Below are positions 56,243 to 64,000 of a stretch of 64,000 bases of DNA, in pieces (the stretch's first letter is position 1; each line of letters starts with the position of its first letter). The notes under the pieces were generated by a model. It worked only from the letters and a program-made list of their open reading frames with translations, was not told the origin of the DNA and did not search any database. The position numbers and the translations under genes are program-made. This stretch comes from Dioszegia crocea. Lineage: Eukaryota > Basidiomycota > Tremellomycetes > Tremellales > Bulleribasidiaceae. The DNA is taken from assembly GCA_001600615.1 (NCBI GenBank), contig BCKK01000002.1, positions 87,609 to 151,608 on the forward strand, written 5' to 3'.

Positions 56243-57327
56243 GATGGAAGAGCCTGGGTCAAGGAAGAGGGGATCGCTGTGGCGAAGGATAGGCAGGAGT
56301 GGCATGGTAGTCAGCAGACTGTGTTGTGTTATAGTGGCGCAAGTGTGTACGTAACGGAGAACGATCTGTGAATCCTGAACAATCCCTACACCTTTGCCGC
56401 CTACCCTGTCATACCCTAATCTCGACACCAGCCATCTACTCCCAGGTTCGTCAGAAAAGCAGGTTTCGTCTAGGCCTCGTGGGGTCGGCGTGGAGATCTT
56501 CTTACCCCTGCCGGTCCCCTCTTCCACCGACACCCCTTCTCGCAAGTCATGTCTCTGTCAGTGAGCCACACCTATAACATCCGCTGAGCGGAGTCGACTC
56601 TCGCGGATATCTGTATCGATGAAGCCATACATGTCCGTGCTAGAGCTATTGTTGGAAAGATTCTACGGCAGGTCGACTAGAGATCATCATCCTGCGAGAT
56701 ATCAGCTTGGATTCTCACTTCTTCCATCCGAATCCGCGTTCTCTCAATCATCATCTCCCTCAGTGTAACTATGAACTAGGTTCCCCCATCGCCCAGACGG
56801 CCCCCGGCTCCCAGATTGGGCAGACCAAGACGGTCCGACACCAAACAGGAGACGGGAAATGACCTAGGGGTACGTTTTGACCCCCCTGGGCTGGGCACCG
56901 CAAGGGTGGGATAAATTTTCGTCCTTGGGAGATGATATATATTCGACCACAGGCGGGAGAGGCGGATGAACTTACAGATTGAACCAGAATCTGAATGGCT
57001 TGGTAGGGAATGATCGAGTGAGGAAAGGCAGAGGTTGGCGAGGAGCCAATTTGGCGCAAAGGTGGTATCAAGATGGTGAAGCGAAATTCCACGTCACGCT
57101 AGTCAATCATCCAGCATTTTTCGGCCTGCAAGTCTGCGACTGACATCGCCATGAGCATTGAGGGCAAGCTGGAATAGGGGAGGACATAGAGTGATATGCG
57201 TGTCCAAGACACAAAACAGCATAGCTCAGATGACCCAAGGCTGTAGACGGAAACACAGAATCGCCCGGCAGAACTGCATGAATATACATTCCACCAAAAC
57301 CTAACAACGTTACACCGGAAAAGCAAA
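56243..57327. other. Convergent 1.1-kb gap between MPO1 and RPL3
   Basis: No protein-coding exon was found. For two converging genes this is a long gap in an otherwise compact region. The middle (56770-56960) is GC-rich with several hairpins and an upstream TATATAT on the minus strand; it is listed separately as a possible structured RNA. Confidence 0.45.
56770..56960 (-). ncRNA. Possible structured noncoding RNA (unidentified)
   Basis: Reading leftwards, TATATAT at 56934-56942 is followed by a GC-rich tract with short hairpins: a GGGGT/ACCCC stem at 56867-56884 and a 6-bp stem with 5-nt loop at 56821-56837. I could not match it to U1-U6, SRP, RNase P/MRP or a tRNA. The evidence is weak and based on composition and local pairing only. 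Confidence 0.2.
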
Positions 57328-58881
57328 TCAAGCAGTGGCCTTGATCTTGCGTTGTCTGAACGGTCAGCGATGGTCACAGTGCAGATATATGAAGAACCAC
57401 TCACCCAAGGAACGCGTTCTTCTCCTCGATGGTCTGGTAACCAGAGTGACCACGCTTGGAGGAGGTGTCGATGAATTTCAGGTCGATCTTCTCCAGATCA
57501 CGACGAGAAGTGGCAGTTCGGAGAGCCTTCCTGAGGACGACGACCCTCTTCCTGACACCTGGGATACCACCCTTGACCATGACGAAGTCGTTGGCGACGT
57601 TGGGGGCGTGGTTCCAGCCGCCGAGGGGGTTGATCGACTTCTTGGAGATATCGTAGGACGTGGCACCGGACTCGTTGGAAGTACCGTTGCTGATTCGGTA
57701 GATCTGGAATTGTCAGCTAGTGTCGGCCAAGAAGCGGGGTTGATCAACTTACCTTCTTGTTCATCTCGGTACGGTGGTGGTAACCTCTCTGACCAGCACG
57801 GGCAACTGAGAACATGACCTCAGATGGATGCCACGCCTGTAGATGTCAGCTAAATCCACCAAACGCGGATGATAAAACCTACTCCGATACAAGCGACCTT
57901 CCTCAATCCTCGATGCGACTTTCGGGGCAACCTGCAATGTTCAGCTGAAATTCGATAAATCCACTTCCGCCTGAGCCAGACTCACTTCTTGACACCCCAT
58001 CGCTTGATAACACCTTCCACTCCGTGACCCTTGGTAACGGCAATGGAGTCAATCATCTCATCCTGAGAGAACACGCTTCCGACCTCAACCTCCTTCTCGA
58101 AGTGGCTCCGTGCGAACTCGACCTTGTCGGCGACGCTTCCTCCGTTGACCTGGATCTCCATAAGGTGGGCCTTCTTCTGGGCGAGACCAGTTTTGCTGAT
58201 CTGGGTGTGGGCGAGGACTCGGACGACGGTGCAGTACTTCTTGATACGCTCAAGCTCACGGGCGACCGACTGGCCAGAAGACTCGGAGTGCTTCTTGGCG
58301 TAGCGGGTGAAGGCCTTCTTCTTGGAACGGTACCAGTTCTTGTAGAACCGACGTTTAAGCTCGTCCGAAAGGTGCTCGGCCCAGACGGTGGTGAGGGATC
58401 GGAGACCACGGGGAGTTTCGACGTAGCCGACAAGACCGACAATGACCATTGGTGGGGTCTCGACGATGGTGACAGCCTCAACAACCTCACGCTTGTGCAT
58501 TTCTGATTATAAGCTTGGGCCAAAGCGCACGACAAAGTTTTCTAACTCACTGGATCCAGGTCGGTCCAAGTCACGAACAATGTGGGTCATACCGGTCTTG
58601 TAACCGAGGAAAGCGGTCAAGTGGACGGGGTTCTTGGCGTCATCCTATCCAAATCAGTCCTCTTTCTCTCCCGTCCATGCAGAGAGACTCCTAACCCACC
58701 TTGGGGAACGCCTTAACCTTTCCACGGTGCCGTGCTGCCCTCTTCTTGGGCAAGAACGCCAAAGATCCGGATCGAGGCTCTTCGTACTGTCTCATCAGCG
58801 TCCTATTCTCTATTCGCCCCTCCATCCCGTCTCGCAGCATCTCCTGTAGTGCGAGTCGATATTTACCTTACGGTGGGACAT
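57328..58881 (-). CDS. RPL3: Cytosolic large ribosomal subunit protein uL3
   Basis: Eight exons (58881..58867, 58786..58700, 58644..58551, 58502..57986, 57931..57883, 57836..57753, 57703..57405, 57355..57328) encode 390 residues, the usual length. The five-codon first exon gives MSHRK and the tiny last one QRKIKATA. Internal landmarks are [81 protein letters not shown] (the His modified in yeast L3 lies nearby) and [11 protein letters not shown]. The central loop approaches the peptidyl transferase centre. Codon use is strongly biased, as in MET6. The short terminal exons are set by family sequence, so the ends are secure. Confidence 0.97.
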
Positions 58882-59076
58882 CTTGGTTGATGGATTGATG
58901 GATACACCTTCAGCAACTTGATTCAATTGCGTGAAAACCTCTCCCAGCCATGGCAAGGGGGAGGGCTCAATTACGTTACTCCAATGTGGCACTGTCGGAC
59001 TTTACACATTTTACATACAAGGAGCAGAATTAACGCCGATACTCACGGGCGGAACCTTTTCTACAACCACCTCAGC

Positions 59077-61102
59077 CTACCGATTCAAACATGTCCAGTC
59101 CCAAGCATCCGATCCTCCTCTGCATTCGCCAAGTCCCATGCCCCACCAGTCCTCAACAACACGTGCAACAGCTTCTCTCGCACTGATCGCTTGCGTCTCC
59201 ATACTGCTAATCAGCCTCAACCTTGGCGGATAACTCACCATGATATCCATGGCTCAACGCCTGCCAGATACTGGAATCCCTTGAAAGGCTCCACTGGAGC
59301 ATATCGCGATATTGGACTCATCTGGGGATAGCTATCCCACTCCTTTCGGTACACCCATGAAGGCGCCTCGCCCGCGAGCTCCGTCAAGAAGTCGTCATTC
59401 AGATATGTCATTGAAAAGATCTTGACGACATACTCGCCCGACCCCTCAAAGGTTTCACCGTGCCATCCGATAGAGTGGAAACGCGGTGGTGGCAGACCTG
59501 CTGCACCACTTCGAGAGGCGTAAGATGAGGTGAGGATGAGGCCGGGTAGGACTGTTTCTTCGGGTAGCGAGAAGAAAGCAGGGTCCGGACGGGGCTTGGA
59601 GGTGGTGAAGAGGGTAACGTGTAGATGAGTATACTTATGATGACTGATGTCAGCTTTACCCAGACATGCAACGTACGGTATCTTCTCATCAAAGAAGTGC
59701 GCCATTGATTTTGAGATTGGGCTCAGATGCCATGGAGCCGCGAAGAAGACGTTATCGAATGGTTGATCCTCAGCCGGAAGCGAGACATTTGTCCGGACCT
59801 GGAACATCCCTTCGCCCTGGTCGTTTGTGAAGGGCAGTATGTCGGTAACCTTACATCAGCTGCTGGCGCTTGATCTACTCACAGTTGTTCCCAACACAAG
59901 CGTAGCCGAGGCATTCTTCAACATTCCCTCAAATATCCGCCAGTTGCCTCCTTCAACACTTGATGCGCCGCTCGTTGCCATAGAAACTCCGGCGGCAAGT
60001 GCGTGTATCGAGCTCATATCCATGGCGTACTAAGACTCAGCTATTGTCGATGCTTCGTGAAGGTGGGGACTCACCACATTCCGGGTTGTACCTTCCATCA
60101 CCTCCTGCATCCATTTCTCCCCCACGCCGACCGTCTTCAACGCCCAATCATCCCCCTTCTTCTTGGACATTTCCGAACCTAGCCCCAGATGATCCGCCAT
60201 AGCTTCGGTGGACCTTACAGCACCACGCTCACTCATGACTTTAGGATTATACAGCAGCGCGAACTTCTTGACCATGGCGTTGACGGCAGAGTTGGTTCGG
60301 ATTGGCGATAGGGGTCCGTATCTATAGGCAGCCGAGAGTGTATCCCACCATCCGGAGAAGATCGAATGTGAGACGGAGGTCTGATAAAGGAAAGCAGTCC
60401 CATTCTATTAGTCAGCAAATCGGACGTATACACGGACGTCTATTGTAGTTGAATGTTCAGGCAGGATGGACATACCCAGATGCCCAGACCTGTGTCCCCG
60501 AAGTCAGGCGGGGCGACAGTCAGATTGAATAACTAGAGACTTAGCATAGTCATTGCTGCTCTAGTAAGCGTCAAGCCCACCTTAGCAGCCTTCATCATGT
60601 TCTGATTAGCGGCGACAAAGACCGAAGCCCCGAGCTCGATCGGCCTGGCTCTTAGATCGTCCTTGGGGTGCACTGTTGTACTCCCTACCTACTCAGCTCT
60701 TCTGCCAGACATGCGATTGGGGAGGCTAGACTCACGTCCACCCACATATCCCTCCTTGTCAATTACCACAATCTCCCCTACCAGCCTGCCCTCATCCATC
60801 CCTAGTCGCTCCTCCATCACCCTCGCCGCTCGACGAAGGAAGAAGGCCGCTGCTGACCCGCTGGCACCCGCGCCGACAACAAGGACACGCTTCGGTCGCA
60901 ATTGAGCGATCGCAGCATGGTGAGGATCGGCAGGGTACTGATAGGGGGTTTCCTGGTCTATGGAAGCGGTAGTCGCGCCGAAGCTGGAGTGAAGTGGGGA
61001 GCGGAAGGGTTGGATGAGAAGCACCAGAAAACCAAGGGGTAAGATGGCGAGGAGTATCCGGGTGCGCAGAGGATAGGCGTAGAAAGCCTGGACTGGGTTC
61101 AT
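59077..61102 (-). CDS. Prenylcysteine oxidase/lyase-like FAD enzyme
   Basis: Eight exons (61102..60736, 60684..60581, 60532..60476, 60404..60075, 60029..59883, 59849..59677, 59643..59239, 59203..59077) encode about 569 residues. A signal-anchor-like segment (TRILLAILPLGFLVLLI) precedes the FAD-binding VLVVGAGASGSAAAFFL. GYVGGRSTTVHP, ELGASVFVAANQNM and HLHVTLFTTSKPRPDP follow, with a conserved ending EPWIS-x-METQAISARE, obtained only if a 35-nt intron (59204-59238) is removed. The 33-nt intron at 59644-59676 is less certain because the frame also reads through. The enzymes free cysteine and a prenyl aldehyde from prenylcysteines left by lipidated-protein turnover, in vacuole or lysosome. Start at the ATG giving MNPVQAF. 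Confidence 0.83.
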
Positions 61103-61452
61103 CTTGGGTAGATAGGCACTGCACAGATGATGGACGATTATATGCGAGAGATGCAAAGGCTACCCAAGGCCCAAGATAGACCGAGTCTCCGGCTCCGGTC
61201 AGAGCCGACGGCGTCGAGACGTCGACGTCCTTATCATCTACCCGCACCTACACCGCCTCTCTGTCCTCTCTATGGACTTTGACTTATAAGAACGACGTTG
61301 AAACCATTACATGCGTGCAACCAACCAACATTAACATCAATGATAGGAATATCCGGTATGTACAACATTGTCCTTCGCAGATCCCCGAATTCGCAAACCG
61401 ACAGCACGGCCTCTCCTTTAGCCTCAGGCCTCAGGACGTAAATGCCGCCTGT
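61103..61452. other. Intergenic upstream of prenylcysteine-oxidase gene
   Basis: This is the promoter/leader of the gene to the left and 3' flank of the gene to the right. No coding exon was seen. A near-palindrome GACGGCGTCGAGACGTCGACGTC lies at about 61208-61230. Confidence 0.4.
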
Positions 61453-63023
61453 CTACGCCAAGAAGAATGTCTCCGCCATATCCTGCTCCTCCTTACTCTT
61501 GATATTTGTCAGGTTCGCGCCGATACTAGCGTTACTGTGCAATGTGGGCGCGCACGAGAAACGATTATTCGCCATCCGTCTTTGCTGAATCATGTAGGCA
61601 TCGTGAGATGACGGCGGTGGTTGTCGGGTGGTCTGCTTGCGAGCGACAGTCTGACCAGTAAGCGAAAGTCTGAAGAACAACTAAAGCAACTCACATCAGA
61701 TAGACCCATCACGCTCTTCCGCCATTTGCTCTCCTTCCTGTCCAACATGGGGCCGGTACCGACCGGTGCCTTTCGCGGAGGGGAGCTCCCAGCCAAACGC
61801 GACACATGATTCTCCGGGCTACTCTCGCTCTCTGATCCAGCAGCCCCTTGCCAGTAGTTGCCACCGGCAGCCGACAGCGGTGTACGAATCGAAGTTTCGG
61901 TGCTGCTGCCGGATTTGGGACCTTGGGAGTCTCGAGAAAGACTGCGGTGGCTATCGTCGACGGTGATTCGGAGTGGGCGAAGGGGACGGACTTGGTCTGC
62001 CTCTTCTTCTGACTCCTCCTCGATTTCGAACCCTTCAAAGGATAGCATGGGGGATTGTTTGCGCCTTTGGGAGGGTCGATCAGATGAAGGGAGTGGCGAT
62101 GAGAAATCAAGGAGATCATCTTCGAAAGGATTGGCGATAGGGGATAGGGTGGGAGATGGAGGAAGAGGGATCTTGAGAGGATCGGTCTCTCGCACAAAGG
62201 TAGATTCACGAGGTGACGGGCGGATGGGGGCGGAAAGGGGTTGGGGACCACGAAGCGAGTCCCGTGTATCCAATTGATGGAGGTCTGGGCGGACGGGCAC
62301 GGAGTTCTGACGGATCGCCGGTTGTCGAGGGAGAGGAGCAGTCGAAATCACAGCAGGGGCGGTCTCCTGTCGTGTGACCTGGGGGCGGGAAGTAGGAGCA
62401 GGTTTGGGTGGCGACCAGTTCTGACGAGCTGAAGTAGGCTGTGGCGGTTGAGGTTGGGGGATGTTCTTCTCCTTGTTCTTAGGTCCTTTGCCGGTGAGTC
62501 GGCGGAGGAAGGATGAGAAGGAGCCAGATGTCTTGGCTGGTTTAGACGACGCGACGGGGTGGGCTGGCCGACGAACAGCAGCGGGGAGATGGGATGGGAT
62601 AGGAGGAGAGAGGACAAATGGAGGGGGTGCAGGTCTGCTGATTGATTAGCGTCTATTGACCGTGTCGGAACTGATGACAACTAACCTGGCATCCGTCATG
62701 GAGCGCTCCCGTCCTTTCCCCGACTTCATATCCTGCATACTCCTCGTACCCATCGCGCCCAGCCTGTGCCTCGCCGCGTCCGCCTCGGCATACATGTCGT
62801 CCATCTCATGATCCGTCAAATCCTCGTCAGGCCCATGATCGTCCACATCGGGATGATAAGAAGGCGTCATGAGTCCAGACATGGCAGAGGTACCGGTTGA
62901 AGAGGCGTGACGAGATCCGGCGGCGTCGGAGGAGGCAGTACGGCTAGAGTGTGCAGATGCGATGCGCTCGAGTCCTAGTTTCTGAGCGTGGGGCAAAGTG
63001 GGTGAGGATACAGAGATGGGCAT
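61453..63023 (-). CDS. Disordered Ser/Pro-rich protein of unknown function
   Basis: Three exons (63023..62686, 62637..61695, 61650..61453) encode about 492 residues. The first 450 are rich in Ser, Pro, Arg and acidic patches (DHGPDEDLTDHEMDDMY; FEIEEESEEEAD) with many SP sites, suggesting regulation by phosphorylation. One basic helix (FSSFLRRLTGKGPKNK) could bind membranes or nucleic acid. The short last exon encodes an ordered-looking tail (AYMIQQRRMANNRF, NLTNIKSKEEQDMAETFFLA). The acceptor of intron 1 could also be three bases further in (62634). The family is not recognised. Confidence 0.62.
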
Positions 63024-64000
63024 ATCGTTTCCAAGGGAGGTTTATCGCAGAGATGATGGTAAAGATGGGGCGACGAGATGTGATTGCTAGGGGGTATTTG
63101 CGCGAACGGGCCCGGCTGAAGGTATCCACTGGGGCCTGCAAGGTCAGCTGACCTTCCCCACTAATGATGATCATGTGAGACGTCTCAGGCGAAACATGCA
63201 GCGTCCTCTTTACCCCGCAAACAAAGGACGTGGGGAGTGTTTCAGACGGTAGCAACGGACCTCCCGGACTCACCCTTTGGTACCGGAAGAGGAGAAGGCC
63301 GTGTTACTCGGACGCTTTGTGGCAGGATGGGATATGATGGAGCAGGATGGAGCAGACCAATGTCGAGTTGAGCAGGATGCTTGTATCAAAGATTGCAGCG
63401 CAGTCGATCCCACGGAAGAATTGAAAAAACGACTCTCGGCAGGTTGATGGATTAGATAGCCGGTTCAAGCAGTCTCAGGCCTTAGAGTTTTGGCTAGCTG
63501 CTGGCTGTCAAAGTCGCGTAGGAGTGTAGATTGATGATGGATTCAAAGTCAGACGAGCAACCTCGAGCACAATTCCATGTTGTCTGGATCCCGTCGGCTC
63601 ACGGCCGAACACCTTGCCGACCAACAATCACAAAGCCGTTCCTTCACCTGGAAAATATCTGTCAACATGGATCGCAAATGGCCCATCCGGCAGTCCTTCG
63701 GAGGTGCGCGCGATGCTCAGTTACGATGCGACGAGCTAAAATGTCAGGCACCAGGGAACTAAAAAGTGACAAATCCCGACTGACCGGGACTAGCCGTGTG
63801 GAGTCTCCACAGATCGCCGCAAGAGGCGTTTGTTTGGTTTGGCTTTAACTTCCGAGTGGCGCATCACGGAAGTTTATTTGGGTGCAAGGTTGAAACATCT
63901 GTTGCAAGGAAGGTCTCGAACCCCCCCCCGTGCCTGACTCAAGTCTCGAACCCCCCCCTCCCTGATTACGTCATGCATAGACTTGCCCCTTCGGGACTTT
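63024..64000. other. Terminal intergenic region
   Basis: Upstream region of the disordered-protein gene; the start of its transcript is not located. Open frames here are short and unlike the neighbours. The right end has a 30-bp-period direct repeat with C-tracts (63913-63958). Confidence 0.4.
63913..63958. repeat. Direct repeat GTCTCGAA + C-tract, period 30
   Basis: GTCTCGAA followed by nine C occurs at 63913-63929 and GTCTCGAA followed by eight C at 63943-63958, exactly 30 bp apart. It looks superficially like a tRNA T-arm but has no partner stems. Confidence 0.85.

Noticed and set aside
63913..63958. tRNA gene suggested by GTCTCGAACCCC
   Set aside because: No acceptor, D or anticodon stems can be drawn around it, and the string is a repeated C-tract element.

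Overview
The window is nuclear DNA of a basidiomycete fungus, most likely a tremellomycetous yeast (Cryptococcus/Kwoniella-like). The signs are very dense short introns (about 33-110 nt) with GTRAGT-type donors and CTRAC/CTGAT branch points just before the acceptor, compact gene spacing, and best-recognised proteins of basidiomycete type. There is no prokaryotic, CRISPR, viral or transposon signal and no tRNA or rRNA gene that I could recognise. Twenty-five coding genes (one partial, one with an unresolved 5' end) and one very doubtful mini-gene are called. Splice sites were placed by hand from donor, branch point, acceptor, reading phase and remembered family motifs.

Layout. 0-17 kb: a partial MICOS subunit (MIC12-like), a small membrane protein, a large Ksp1/Ran1-type kinase with a long upstream region, a BAG-domain protein divergent from cobalamin-independent methionine synthase (MET6), a RAD57 recombinase paralogue, and NSRP1. 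17-35 kb: a BRCT protein, RAV1 (V-ATPase assembly), a TOR-like kinase resembling the second, non-canonical TOR kinase (TLK1) of Cryptococcus, and a TBC1D5-like Rab GAP. RAV1 and the kinase converge 48 bp apart, and the kinase and the GAP diverge from about 140 bp. 35-47.6 kb: a secreted WSC-WSC-GH71 alpha-1,3-glucanase, a single-pass membrane protein, BUD32, a GATA-like zinc-finger factor with a long leader, mitochondrial uS19m, and CCT3. 48-64 kb: Polo kinase, uroporphyrinogen-III synthase divergent from an NmrA-like dehydrogenase, a LURP-one-related protein, MPO1, RPL3, a prenylcysteine-oxidase-like enzyme, and a disordered protein of unknown role.

Most genes are unrelated housekeeping genes. 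One possible theme is RAV1, the TOR-like kinase and the TBC GAP side by side, all tied in other fungi to vacuole/endosome nutrient signalling. The most interesting points are the N-terminally short TOR-like kinase with an altered FRB surface, a probable frameshift at the end of the BRCT gene, a start codon apparently split by an intron, several 33-36 nt introns, and a perfect 13-bp inverted repeat in the uS19m/CCT3 promoter.
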